Of a DNA stretch of 64,000 nt, positions 55,592-64,000 are shown piece by piece; position 1 is the first letter of the stretch; each line of letters starts with the position of its first letter. Origin of the DNA: Paradevosia shaoguanensis (lineage in GTDB: Bacteria; Pseudomonadota; Alphaproteobacteria; Rhizobiales; Devosiaceae); the NCBI RefSeq assembly GCF_016801025.1, contig NZ_CP068983.1, positions 1,612,001-1,676,000 on the forward strand, in the 5' to 3' direction. The position numbers and the translations under genes are program-made. Below the pieces are notes generated by a model. It made no database searches. It saw only the letters and a list, made by a program, of their open reading frames with translations, and was not told the origin of the DNA.

Positions 55592-56622
55592 TATCCTACC
55601 TGATAATAGGAGCGATACCACTCGACGAACGCCTTGACGCCGACGTCAACCGGCGTCGCCGGTCGGTAGCCCGTCAAGGCCTCGAGAAGCTCGGCCTTGG
55701 CATAGGTTTCGCGGACGTCGCCCGGCTGCATCGGCATAATATTCTTGATGGCCGGCAGGCCCAGCTCTCGCTCGATCGTGGAGATGAATTCCATCAAGCC
55801 AACAGGGTGCCCGCCGCCGATATTGACAACGCGATGCGGTGCAGCGGGAGAAAGCGAGTCGATCACTCCAGGCACGGGCTTTCCGGTAACGGGAGGAACC
55901 TCGATCAAACGAACGATGCTTTCCACCAGGTCATCGATATAGGTGAAGTCACGGCGCATATCGCCTTCGCCGTATACATCGATAGGCTGACTGGCGAGCA
56001 TGGCACGAACGAACTTGAACAGAGCCATGTCCGGGCGGCCCCAGGGACCGTAGACAGTGAAGAAGCGAAAAGCTGTGGTTGGGAGCGCCCATAGGTGCGC
56101 GTAGGAATGGGCCATGTTTTCCGTGGCCTTCTTGGTCGCTGCATACAGCGTTATGGGATGGTCGGTCCGGTCAACCTCGCCAAACGGCATATCGACATTG
56201 GCGCCGTAGACTGAACTGGTAGAGGCGAGGAGGAAGTGTTCCGGCTTATGCTCGCGAACCATCTCCATCACATTGAAGGTGCCTACCAAGTTTGCCTCGA
56301 TATAGGCCCGCGGATTTTCCAAGCTGTAGCGAACACCGGCCTGTGCCGCCAGATGAACAACAACGTCGGGCTTCGCTTCCGCAAACGCTGCGGCCAATCC
56401 CTCGACGTTCTCCAGCATGATCTCGTGGGCCTTGAACGAGTTGGATCGAGCCAGCATGTCATGACGCCGGCGCTTGAGCACAGGGTCATAATAGTTCGTC
56501 ATCCCATCCACACTCGTCACGTTCCAGCCGTCCGCCAGCATGCGCTTGGCGAGATTGTAGCCGATGAAGCCGGCGCCACCAGTAATGAGAGCGGATCGCT
56601 TGCGGGTATCCAGTTCTGTCAT
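55591..56622 (-). CDS. NAD-dependent UDP-glucuronate 4-epimerase-like protein
   Basis: A 343-aa extended SDR with GGAGFIG near residue 12, and SSVYGAN plus [10 protein letters not shown] as the active-site region (YxxxK). The downstream [20 protein letters not shown] is characteristic of UDP-glucuronate 4-epimerases. It would supply a galacturonic-type sugar acid. ATG 56622 has AAAAGG six bases upstream; the longer frame is not conserved-looking. First gene of the minus-strand operon 56622-50630. Confidence 0.87.
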   Translation of the reverse strand: MTELDTRKRSALITGGAGFIGYNLAKRMLADGWNVTSVDGMTNYYDPVLKRRRHDMLARSNSFKAHEIMLENVEGLAAAFAEAKPDVVVHLAAQAGVRYSLENPRAYIEANLVGTFNVMEMVREHKPEHFLLASTSSVYGANVDMPFGEVDRTDHPITLYAATKKATENMAHSYAHLWALPTTAFRFFTVYGPWGRPDMALFKFVRAMLASQPIDVYGEGDMRRDFTYIDDLVESIVRLIEVPPVTGKPVPGVIDSLSPAAPHRVVNIGGGHPVGLMEFISTIERELGLPAIKNIMPMQPGDVRETYAKAELLEALTGYRPATPVDVGVKAFVEWYRSYYQVG

Positions 56623-56768
56623 GGCAGGCCTTTTCGTAACGTGAGGAGAAGTTCGTGTAGACCAAGTTGCGGGGACCGGCAATCGCTGTAGCGTCCGGCG
56701 CAACGCGGGGTGATGTCAGTTGCGCCTGATAGACTAATCCACTAATAGCCATCGCCAGAGAAGCGAAC

Positions 56769-58070
56769 GTGACGACGGGTATGTCCATGCTGTCTGAGAG
56801 AAAGCTGGCGGTCATTGGCCTTGGTTATGTTGGCCTGCCGGTAGCGGTGTCCTTCGGGCTCGCGGGGGCTGACGTTATCGGCTTTGATATCGACAAGGAG
56901 CGCGTTCAGGCGCTGCGTAAGGGCCATGATTGGACCCGTGAAGTCGAAGAATCCGATCTCGTGGCGGCCAAGCTTTTCGTCACAGACGACGCCGCCGAGC
57001 TTAGCGAAGCTGATTTCTTCATCGTTACCGTACCGACGCCGATAGACGCGGCTCGCCGGCCAGACCTGACGGCATTGCGCAGCGCGTCAAAGCTGGTTGG
57101 AAGCGCGCTGCGCAAGAACAGCATCGTTGTCTACGAATCGACCGTTTACCCAGGCGCTACGGAAGAAGACTGCATTCCCGTGCTTGAGGAATATTCGGGG
57201 CTCAAGGCGGGGGTGGACTTCCACGTCGGCTATTCCCCGGAGCGCATCAATCCTGGCGACAAAGAGCATCGGTTCGAGACTATTCGGAAGGTAGTGTCGG
57301 GCCAGAATGAAGCCACCGCCCAGACAATCGCGGCCGTCTACGGTGCGGTCGTCAAAGCTGGGATACATGTCGCGCCCTCGATTAAGGTCGCAGAAGCGGC
57401 GAAGGTCATCGAGAACGCACAGCGCGACATCAATATCGCGTTCATGAACGAGTTGTCCGAGATATTCCATTTACTGGGTGTCGATACCGCCTCGGTGCTC
57501 GAGGCTGCAGCGACCAAGTGGAATTTTCTCAACTTTTCTCCCGGCCTGGTTGGTGGGCACTGTATTGGTGTTGATCCCTACTATCTTACCTTCCGCGCTG
57601 AGAAAGAAGGCTACCATCCTCAGGTGATCCTCGCGGGGCGGCGGGTCAACGATGACACAGGCATTCGGGTAGCCCACGAGTGTATCAAGCTCTGCATGGC
57701 CACCGGGCGACCCGTCCAGCGGGTGACGGTACTGGGCGTGACGTTCAAGGAAAACGTCCCCGACATCCGCAACACCCGGGTAATCGATATCGTTCGAGAG
57801 CTCGAAAAATTCGGCGTCTCAGTTCAGATCGCGGACCCGCTTGCCCGAGCGGACGACCTGCGCCATGAGTATGGGTACGATCTAAAGCCCCTTTCGGAGC
57901 TGGCGCCGGCCGACGCCGTTATTCTGGCTGTTCCGCATAGCGACTATGTTGAAGGCGGCTGGGAGCTTATCGATAAGCTACTCAACTCGCGAGCAGGCGT
58001 CGTGCTCGATATCAAGAGCAGGCTCCGCCTGACCGGGAAACCCCAAGATATCGAGCTCTGGCGGCTTTAA
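56769..58070 (+). CDS. UDP-sugar 6-dehydrogenase (UDP-GlcNAc/UDP-Glc type)
   Basis: A 433-aa nucleotide-sugar dehydrogenase. NAD-binding VIGLGYVGLP is at the N-terminus, the catalytic Cys is in PGLVGGHCIGVDPYYL, and GVTFKENVPDIRNTR marks the C-terminal domain. The sequence is closer to the WbpA/TviB group (UDP-HexNAc oxidation) than to UDP-glucose dehydrogenase, but this is judged by eye. The product is a UDP-sugar acid that the AsnB-like enzymes could amidate. GTG 56769 has AGAGAAG upstream; ATGs at 56781 and 56787 are alternatives. Confidence 0.85.
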   Translation: MTTGMSMLSERKLAVIGLGYVGLPVAVSFGLAGADVIGFDIDKERVQALRKGHDWTREVEESDLVAAKLFVTDDAAELSEADFFIVTVPTPIDAARRPDLTALRSASKLVGSALRKNSIVVYESTVYPGATEEDCIPVLEEYSGLKAGVDFHVGYSPERINPGDKEHRFETIRKVVSGQNEATAQTIAAVYGAVVKAGIHVAPSIKVAEAAKVIENAQRDINIAFMNELSEIFHLLGVDTASVLEAAATKWNFLNFSPGLVGGHCIGVDPYYLTFRAEKEGYHPQVILAGRRVNDDTGIRVAHECIKLCMATGRPVQRVTVLGVTFKENVPDIRNTRVIDIVRELEKFGVSVQIADPLARADDLRHEYGYDLKPLSELAPADAVILAVPHSDYVEGGWELIDKLLNSRAGVVLDIKSRLRLTGKPQDIELWRL

Positions 58071-58267
58071 CCGACGAATCGTGGCTTTGCGTCGATTGAC
58101 AGTGCACCGTTTCGAAGAGTGTGGCGCGAACTGGTCTTTGGTGACTGAGATTCGTATGCGCGGGCCATCCACAGATTCTATCGCGTGTCACATTTTCTAG
58201 GCACAATTAACGCATAATCGCCCACAACTATGGACACTTCAAACGGCCTCCGGGGAAGATCAATAGC

Positions 58268-59572
58268 GTGGGACAAGTACAGGGCAATACAGCGAAGCTT
58301 GCGGCTTCTATCCTATCATCACCGCTGACGCCTTACGTATTCTCAATCTCAATAGTCAGTCTGATATTCAAACAGATACAGTTCAACACCGTCGTTGGAC
58401 TGATGGAGCTGTTCGCCGCAGCGGTATGCATCGTATTGATTTTCGCCGTAGTCGCCTGCGAACCTCGGCGGCCTATAAAGCCGCTGGTCGTTGCCAGCAG
58501 CTTTTTGTTACTGGTTTTTGTCTCTGCCGCTTTTGCACTGCTAACCGACCCACAACGACTAAGCATACGCGATGGCATCGCATATGCTTTCACTTTCTTT
58601 GTAGTATGCACTTTCATGCTGGCCAGCTATGGAAGAGAGACCCGCTACGTTAGAGCACTTGCGTTTGCCATCTCCGGCGTGCTTTTTGTGTTCATCTTTC
58701 TGGCGGTCGTGCCTAACCCACTTCAGGCCATGATGTACTATCAGGGTACCAAGCTTCAGGGCCTCTCGAACAATCCCAACCAGATTGGATTTCTGGCGGC
58801 GGCTGGGCTATCACTGCTACTTGTCCTCGATTTCAAGGAAAAGTCGTTTAGACCAATACTGGTGCTGGCGTCGGGCTTCTGCGGCTTCGCAGGGACGATA
58901 ACGGATAGCTCGGCCTTTACGCTTGCAGTAGCAGTCACGTTTATATTGACGCTGGCTTTTTTCGGTCTGAGGTTGCTGCAGCGCACGCCGCAGCGCCTCC
59001 CGTTCGTTCTTGTTCTGCCAGTGCTTTTTTTGCTGGCAGCCCATCTACCTCTTCCTGAGGGGACTCGACTGCTGCCGGTTGGAGCAAGTAGTTCCGCCGA
59101 ACTCCTGGACATGGACGCCGATGGGGGACAGGGCACGGTTAGACTGACGTTATGGCGCAATGCCCTCTCGGCCGTGCTGGCCTCGCCAATTGTCGGCCTG
59201 GGGCCCGGGCCGCAGGTGCCGTTGACGGACGCTGCAACGAACACAACAAGTCTGAACGAGGCTCACAATACAGTCATTGATCTTCTGGTCGTGACGGGTG
59301 CGCTTGGCCTTGCTTTGTTTGTAGCAACGGTTGGATGGATCTTGCGTGATGCCTACAGGGCGCGGGTTCTTGGTCTTCTTTTCATCAGCGTCGCTCCGGT
59401 CGGTCTATTTTCCCTTCTGCATTACGAGGGGCGCCAACCACTTTTTTGGATCATTCTCTATCTGGCGTCGGGCCCGTTCGTTGACATGTTGCGCCGCGCA
59501 GACGACTCGGAACGCCCGACGACAAGTCCGGCAGGTCAATCTCAAGCAGCGATAGCTGCCGGGCAGCGGTAA
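58268..59572 (+). CDS. O-antigen ligase/polymerase-like membrane protein
   Basis: A 434-aa protein with about 11 membrane segments and a large periplasmic loop (about 255-345) before the last segments, which holds the family signature near GLGPGPQVPL and EAHNTVIDLLVVTGALG, typical of WaaL/Wzy. It either polymerises the repeat unit or ligates it to lipid A-core; the sequence does not decide. GTG start with GGGGAAG about 10 bases upstream. It is followed after one base by the PglD-like gene. Confidence 0.85.
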   Translation: MGQVQGNTAKLAASILSSPLTPYVFSISIVSLIFKQIQFNTVVGLMELFAAAVCIVLIFAVVACEPRRPIKPLVVASSFLLLVFVSAAFALLTDPQRLSIRDGIAYAFTFFVVCTFMLASYGRETRYVRALAFAISGVLFVFIFLAVVPNPLQAMMYYQGTKLQGLSNNPNQIGFLAAAGLSLLLVLDFKEKSFRPILVLASGFCGFAGTITDSSAFTLAVAVTFILTLAFFGLRLLQRTPQRLPFVLVLPVLFLLAAHLPLPEGTRLLPVGASSSAELLDMDADGGQGTVRLTLWRNALSAVLASPIVGLGPGPQVPLTDAATNTTSLNEAHNTVIDLLVVTGALGLALFVATVGWILRDAYRARVLGLLFISVAPVGLFSLLHYEGRQPLFWIILYLASGPFVDMLRRADDSERPTTSPAGQSQAAIAAGQR

Positions 59573-59573
59573 G

Positions 59574-60224
59574 ATGCGCCTGGCGATCTATGGAACGGGA
59601 GGAATGGCGCGGGAACTTGCGCCGCTCGCCACCGAACGACTGTCGGCAGTCGGCGATGACATCGTATTTGTCGACGACAACCCCTCCGCGCCTCGAATAT
59701 GCAATGACCGGCCGGTCATAGATTTTACTGAACTCCAGGAATCACAACACCGCAGCCGAAAAATCGTCGTTGCAATTGGAGATGGGCGAGTAAGACAAAG
59801 AATAGAGGAGCGCTGCCTGGCTGCCGGACTGGATTTATCGACCTTGATAGCCAAGAGCGCGAGGGTCTACGATCAGGTGTCGATTGGTGCCGGCTCGGTC
59901 CTCTGTGATTTTGCGGTGATCACATCGAACGTGAGGATCGGCAAGAGCTTTCAGTCAAACATCGCGTCACATGTGATGCACGATTGCATTATTGGCGACT
60001 ACGTGACTTTTGCCCCGCGAGTAAGCTGCAATGGCAATGTGCATATTGGCGACTTTGCTTATCTCGGCGCCGGCGCAACAATCATTAACGGCAAACCAGA
60101 TGAGCCGCTTACCATCGGAGAGGGTGCAGTCGTCGGCATGGGCGCGGTGGTGATCAGACCAGTGCCGGCTTATGGGGTTGTCGTTGGCAATCCAGCTCGG
60201 GTAGTCAGAATACTACCCCACTAG
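59574..60224 (+). CDS. PglD/NeuD-type sugar N-acetyltransferase
   Basis: A 216-aa acyltransferase with an N-terminal Rossmann-like domain (IYGTGGMA, about 4-11) and a C-terminal left-handed beta-helix of hexapeptide repeats (about 95-205). It carries the likely catalytic His in SHVMHDC. PglD acetylates the 4-amino group made by PglE to complete UDP-diNAc-bacillosamine. Although far from the other three genes of the route, it completes the set in this cluster. It shares a transcript with the ligase-like gene. Confidence 0.88.
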   Translation: MRLAIYGTGGMARELAPLATERLSAVGDDIVFVDDNPSAPRICNDRPVIDFTELQESQHRSRKIVVAIGDGRVRQRIEERCLAAGLDLSTLIAKSARVYDQVSIGAGSVLCDFAVITSNVRIGKSFQSNIASHVMHDCIIGDYVTFAPRVSCNGNVHIGDFAYLGAGATIINGKPDEPLTIGEGAVVGMGAVVIRPVPAYGVVVGNPARVVRILPH

Positions 60225-60231
60225 GAAGCGT

Positions 60232-61035
60232 CTAGGCGTCGCCGATTACAGTCCAGCTGTACCCGTGTCGCTGATGAACCCGAACATTGTTGAAGCCGTT
60301 CTCTTCAAGAAGGGCCAATGCCTCAGCTCGTGTATAATACTTGGCGTAGGCGGGATTGAGCTGATCGTATATAACAAGCCGGCGTTTGTCGGCCGCAAGT
60401 TTACCGTATATTTCGCTGACGTAATTTCGCATCGGCAGTGGCAACCAGCGGCAGAGCTGCGCGTAGACCATTACGATCAAATCGGCCACATAGCAGAAAC
60501 CCGATAGCAGCGAATGGGGCATAACGCTCGTGACCTTGCGCAAGGGTTCGACTACAGCGAGATAAAGCTCGTTTCCCTCCTTGCCATAGAGCCATGCAAT
60601 CATTTTCCCGCCGGGCTTCAAGGCGGCGCGGGCTGCCCGGACTGTTGGCTTCGGGTCGGCGATGTGGTGAAGCACGCCCAGCGAAATTACCAAATCCAGT
60701 GGCTCATCCACTCGCAGTTCGTCGCCGGGCGCGTGAAGCAAAGTGACTTGCTCGCTGTTTGCAGCCATATTGGCCGAGAGGACGTAGAAAGCGTCTGACG
60801 GCTCTACCGCGACGACGTGTTTCGCACCCGCATCGAGGAGCATTCCTACGATGCGCCCCGAGCCCGAACCTATGTCTGCGACGCGCAGCCCCTCGATGTC
60901 GTTTGGCGAAAACAATGGCTCGAGGTAGTCGGCCAGAAGGTCCTGGGAACCGTAGAAGCCGGAATTATCCTGGTAGCGAGTCCATTGTTCGCCAAAATCG
61001 GCAATCGTCTTTTTGTCGATCTGCGTCTTCATCAT
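60232..61035 (-). CDS. SAM-dependent methyltransferase
   Basis: A 267-aa class I methyltransferase: motif I VADIGSGSGRI (about residues 51-61), VLHHIADP near residue 121, and LKPGGKMIAWLYG. The central region (about 165-210) is hydrophobic and may dock on the membrane. It lies 34 bases downstream of the next methyltransferase on the same strand, so they are probably cotranscribed. The acceptor is unknown. Confidence 0.83.
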   Translation of the reverse strand: MMKTQIDKKTIADFGEQWTRYQDNSGFYGSQDLLADYLEPLFSPNDIEGLRVADIGSGSGRIVGMLLDAGAKHVVAVEPSDAFYVLSANMAANSEQVTLLHAPGDELRVDEPLDLVISLGVLHHIADPKPTVRAARAALKPGGKMIAWLYGKEGNELYLAVVEPLRKVTSVMPHSLLSGFCYVADLIVMVYAQLCRWLPLPMRNYVSEIYGKLAADKRRLVIYDQLNPAYAKYYTRAEALALLEENGFNNVRVHQRHGYSWTVIGDA

Positions 61036-61069
61036 TCACCTAAAATGCCGGTACCGCAGATCGTTTAGC

Positions 61070-61825
61070 CTACCGCCTGTCAAGGATCATACCAAAGGCA
61101 GGCTTCAGGGCGGATGATGGCAAGGCATTCCACATCCGCTCGACGGCAAACAGTGGAGGGGCCAGGTACCTTTTACTTTTCAGCGGGACACGAAGAACCA
61201 AGCTGTTGAGAATAACAAAGTATGCGGGCCCACCTATCGCAAAGACCTTGCGCACCTTGAAGGTATCAGAAAACAGCGATGCAAGCTCTGTCGAATGGAG
61301 TGCTCCTTCTGTGTCCGCTTCAAAATATTCATCTCGTCGGTACCAGAACTTACGAACAACCTCGCCAACAAAATCGGCATTCGGCTCATAGAGTACGAGC
61401 GAACCGCCAGACTTTATCATCCGGCCCAGGTTATCCGCTGCCTGCGGCAGATTGCTGATACAGTGGTGCAGGCCGCCAACTACAAGCCCAAAATCAAACT
61501 GCTCCTCGACGTCGAAAGGTACCGTAAGGTCCACCTGGTGGGCACGCGCCCCGTTACCCAACGCTGTGTAGTCCGCACAGGCAGACTCGGAAATATCAAA
61601 TCCTTCGAGATGGGCGGTGGGAAACATCTTTCGCACCAACTGCGAATTATGACCGCTGCCGCAAGCTATGTCGGCTATGCGCTTTTCCGACAAGTCCTCG
61701 TCTCGGACCAAAGGGCCGAGAACGAATTTTTCACGATAGGACAAGGCGGTTTCATCATAGTAGTGAGCCGCATAGTCGTCGTGCATCGCCTCGTAGTGTG
61801 CCTTCTGCGGATTTTCTGCATTCAT
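61070..61825 (-). CDS. SAM-dependent methyltransferase
   Basis: A 251-aa class I methyltransferase with motif I IADIACGSGHNS near residue 50, GGLHHCISNLP near 116 and SGGSLVLYEPN near 140. The C-terminal 80 residues are basic and partly hydrophobic. It is the first of two methyltransferase genes at the right edge of the polysaccharide cluster. Glycan or lipid-linked sugar methylation is inferred from the neighbours. Confidence 0.84.
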   Translation of the reverse strand: MNAENPQKAHYEAMHDDYAAHYYDETALSYREKFVLGPLVRDEDLSEKRIADIACGSGHNSQLVRKMFPTAHLEGFDISESACADYTALGNGARAHQVDLTVPFDVEEQFDFGLVVGGLHHCISNLPQAADNLGRMIKSGGSLVLYEPNADFVGEVVRKFWYRRDEYFEADTEGALHSTELASLFSDTFKVRKVFAIGGPAYFVILNSLVLRVPLKSKRYLAPPLFAVERMWNALPSSALKPAFGMILDRR

Positions 61826-61970
61826 TGCTAGACGGACTCTGTGGCCAAGCGTTCATTGGCTCGAGGCTTAGCCCATGGCAAATGCTATGTCGACGTATTC
61901 GTAATACTTGCATCGTTTGGAAGCCCTACCGGCTGGGCAGGATGTTCCTGCCAGCGGCTGTTCGAAATCC

Positions 61971-63230
61971 CTACCCCGCCCGATACCGCTCGAGCGAAAC
62001 ATCGGCGGGGTCCACGTCGGGTTGTTTGCCGCAGATGAGGTCGGCCAGGAGGCGGGCGGAGCCGCAGCTCATGGTCCAGCCGAGGGTGCCGTGGCCGGTG
62101 TTGAGGTAGAGGTTGCTGAAAGAGGTACCGCTGACGACCGGGGGGCCGTCGGGGGTCATGGGGCGCAGGCCGCACCAGAAGGTGGCGCGGGACATGTCGC
62201 CGCCGCCGGGGAAGAGGTCGGTCACGGAGTGATCGAGCGTGGCCTTGCGGGCCGGGCGCAGCTTGAGGTCGAAACCGGCGACTTCGGCGGTGCCGCCGAC
62301 GCGGATGCGGTTGCCGAGGCGGGTGATGGCGATCTTGTAGGTTTCGTCCATGACCGTGGAAACCGGCGCACGGCTCTCGTCGGCGATGGGCACGGTGATC
62401 GAATAGCCCTTGACCGGATAGACCGGCAGATCGATGCCGAGCGGGCGGACGGCGTGGGGCGAGTAGCTGCCCAGCGCCACGACATAGGCGTCGGCCTTGC
62501 GGGTGCCGGCGGTGGTCTCCACCCCGGTGATCCTACCGCCTTCGGAGCGGATGGCGTTGATGGTCTCGCCGAAATGGAAGACGACGCCTTTGGCCTTGGC
62601 CATTTCCGTCAGGCGCTCGGTGAACATCTGGCAATCGCCGGTTTCATCGCCCGGCAGGCGCAGGCCGCCGACGAACTTTTCGCTGACGGCGGCGAGGGCC
62701 GGCTCGGCGACGGAGCAGCCGGCGCGATCGAGGGTTTCGTAGGGCACGCCGAACTGGCGCAGCACTTCGATATCCTTGTGGGCGTCATCGAGCTGCTTCT
62801 GGGTGCGGAAGACCTGGAGCGTGCCCATGGCGCGATCGTCATAGGTGATGCCGGTCGAGGCGCGCAGCGCCTTTAGGCAATCGCGCGCATATTCGGCGAT
62901 GGGCACCATGCGGGCCTTGTTGCGGGCATAGCGGGCCGAGGTGCAATTGCGCAGCATCTGGGCCATCCAGATCCACTGGTGCGGATCGAGCCGGGGCCGC
63001 ACAACGAGGGGACCGTGGCGCATGAGCAGCCACTTAATGGCCTTGACCGGCACGCCGGGGCCCGCCCAGGGCGAAGCATAGCCGGGCGAGATCTCGCCGG
63101 CATTGGCAAAGCTGGTCTCGAGAGCCGGGCCGGGCTGGCGCTCGACGACCTCGACCTCATGACCAGCTTCGGCCAGATACCAGGCGCTCGTAACGCCAAT
63201 GACACCGCCGCCCAGAACCAGGACCTTCAT
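61971..63230 (-). CDS. dadA: D-amino acid dehydrogenase (DadA)
   Basis: A 419-aa FAD enzyme that oxidises D-amino acids at the inner face of the membrane. The FAD-binding fold [26 protein letters not shown] begins at residue 5 (quoted region exceeds the core GGGVIG), and [20 protein letters not shown] is the DadA signature. The end [13 protein letters not shown] is also typical. ATG 63230 starts the FAD fold directly; the upstream extension is not conserved-looking. The gene is markedly more GC-rich than the polysaccharide cluster and looks like ordinary chromosome. Confidence 0.93.
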   Translation of the reverse strand: MKVLVLGGGVIGVTSAWYLAEAGHEVEVVERQPGPALETSFANAGEISPGYASPWAGPGVPVKAIKWLLMRHGPLVVRPRLDPHQWIWMAQMLRNCTSARYARNKARMVPIAEYARDCLKALRASTGITYDDRAMGTLQVFRTQKQLDDAHKDIEVLRQFGVPYETLDRAGCSVAEPALAAVSEKFVGGLRLPGDETGDCQMFTERLTEMAKAKGVVFHFGETINAIRSEGGRITGVETTAGTRKADAYVVALGSYSPHAVRPLGIDLPVYPVKGYSITVPIADESRAPVSTVMDETYKIAITRLGNRIRVGGTAEVAGFDLKLRPARKATLDHSVTDLFPGGGDMSRATFWCGLRPMTPDGPPVVSGTSFSNLYLNTGHGTLGWTMSCGSARLLADLICGKQPDVDPADVSLERYRAG

Positions 63231-63380
63231 GACCGAGTTAACCCCACAAGTGATTCGCCGGGGAAACTGCCACGGCGCATCGGGGCGGGGAAGCCCGACC
63301 AAAGCATTGCAACTATTCGTTAACCAATAGAGGCGGAAGATGTTATGGGGCAGACAGTCAAATCGCCCGAGGTCCCGTAA

Positions 63381-63854
63381 ATGGCCGCGTCAGAACCGAT
63401 ACGCCAACACGCCCAGCAGGTTGCAGCCCTGCCCTGGCGGCGCTGTGCCGGGGGCGAGATCGAAATCCTGCTCATCACCTCCCGCACGTCCCGTCGCTGG
63501 CTCATTCCCAAGGGCTGGCCGATAGCGGGCAAGAGCGCGGCCGAAGCGGCGCTGCAGGAGGCGTTCGAGGAAGCAGGCGTGCGCGGGGAAGCCAATGTCG
63601 TGCCGTTCGGCAGCTATCGCTACGAAAAGCTGCTCAAGGACGGAACGCTGCTGCCCTGCCAGGTGACGGTCTATGCCATGGACGTGCGCCAGGAGCTGGA
63701 CGACTGGCCCGAGCTCGAAGAGCGTGAGCGCCGCTGGCTGAGCCTTGCGGAAGCAGCCGGGATGATCCACGAGCCGCATCTGCAGCGGCTGCTGCGCGAG
63801 ACGACGGGCGAAATGCTGCGGGCGACGGCGCGGCCAGTCGAGGCCGTGCGCTAG
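63381..63854 (+). CDS. Nudix hydrolase
   Basis: A 157-aa Nudix protein. The Nudix box lies at about residues 49-71 (KGWPIAGKS followed by [13 protein letters not shown]), with the metal-binding REx2EE part present as QEAFEE. The first Glu of the classical box is replaced by Lys, a variant seen in DIPP-like bacterial Nudix proteins. GAGG lies nine bases upstream of the ATG. Divergent from dadA across 150 bases. The substrate (nucleoside diphosphate derivative or polyphosphate) cannot be told. Confidence 0.88.
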   Translation: MAASEPIRQHAQQVAALPWRRCAGGEIEILLITSRTSRRWLIPKGWPIAGKSAAEAALQEAFEEAGVRGEANVVPFGSYRYEKLLKDGTLLPCQVTVYAMDVRQELDDWPELEERERRWLSLAEAAGMIHEPHLQRLLRETTGEMLRATARPVEAVR

Positions 63855-64000
63855 GGTTCGTACTCAATAAGTCCCGGCGCCCCCAGAGCGCTTATCTCCC
63901 CATCCGACAGATTCCAACGGAAGCGCTGTCCGTCTGCCGCGCCACAACCACTGAACTTTCCCGGCCGCAGAGGGCCCACGTGTTCCTCCACTCGAGTGGA
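63855..64000. other. Right edge of the window
   Basis: Nothing identifiable; no open frame of useful length and no hairpin with a T run was seen in these 146 bases. Confidence 0.4.

Noticed and set aside
1-64000. CRISPR array or rRNA genes
   Set aside because: No regularly spaced direct repeats and no rRNA-like stretches were seen on either strand.

Overview
The window reads as a GC-rich alphaproteobacterial chromosome segment. Codon use, the trb-type conjugation operon, a DadA-type D-amino-acid dehydrogenase and a tRNA-Arg(CCG)-like sequence fit Hyphomicrobiales (a Devosia-like organism is possible), but no 16S or housekeeping marker is present, so genus is not claimed.

Region A (about 1-38272) is the right-hand part of an integrative element. 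It opens with a P-type conjugation operon (trbB-C-D-E-J-K-L-F-G-I plus a DUF2274 gene), mostly joined by ATGA overlaps. A TetR gene, the stub of a lipoprotein gene beside paired palindromic operators, and a LysR gene follow. Next is a defence block: sbcD-sbcC on the minus strand, divergent from a BrxR-like WYL regulator that heads a complete type I BREX operon (brxA, brxB, brxC, pglX, pglZ, brxL). A two-gene OLD/TOPRIM nuclease plus UvrD-like helicase pair (Gabija-like) follows directly. The element ends with an AhpD-like gene, a frameshifted IS1380-type transposase, a tyrosine integrase, and a 45-bp copy of the 3' half of a tRNA-Arg(CCG) gene (38228-38272) that looks like attR. The matching end, with the intact tRNA, should lie left of position 1.

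Region B (38327-61825) is a surface-polysaccharide cluster. It holds a CapD/PglF-type dehydratase, a PglE-type aminotransferase, a PglD-type acetyltransferase and a small PglC-type phosphoglycosyl transferase. Together these are what is needed to make and load UDP-diNAc-bacillosamine on a lipid carrier. Around them are a GT4 and a GT2 glycosyltransferase, a UDP-sugar dehydrogenase, a uronate-type 4-epimerase, two AsnB-like amidotransferases, a Wzx-like flippase, an O-antigen ligase/polymerase-like protein, three methyltransferases, two large multi-pass membrane proteins and a transglutaminase-like exported protein.

Region C (61971-63854) holds dadA and a divergent Nudix hydrolase, apparently ordinary chromosome.

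The most interesting points are: the stacked defence block with SbcCD next to BREX; a base-composition break inside pglX over the expected target-recognition region; a BrxL whose C-terminus resembles an MIT_C (phospholipase-D-like) domain rather than a Lon peptidase; the inferred attR; and the decapitated efflux-type gene with its operators still in place.
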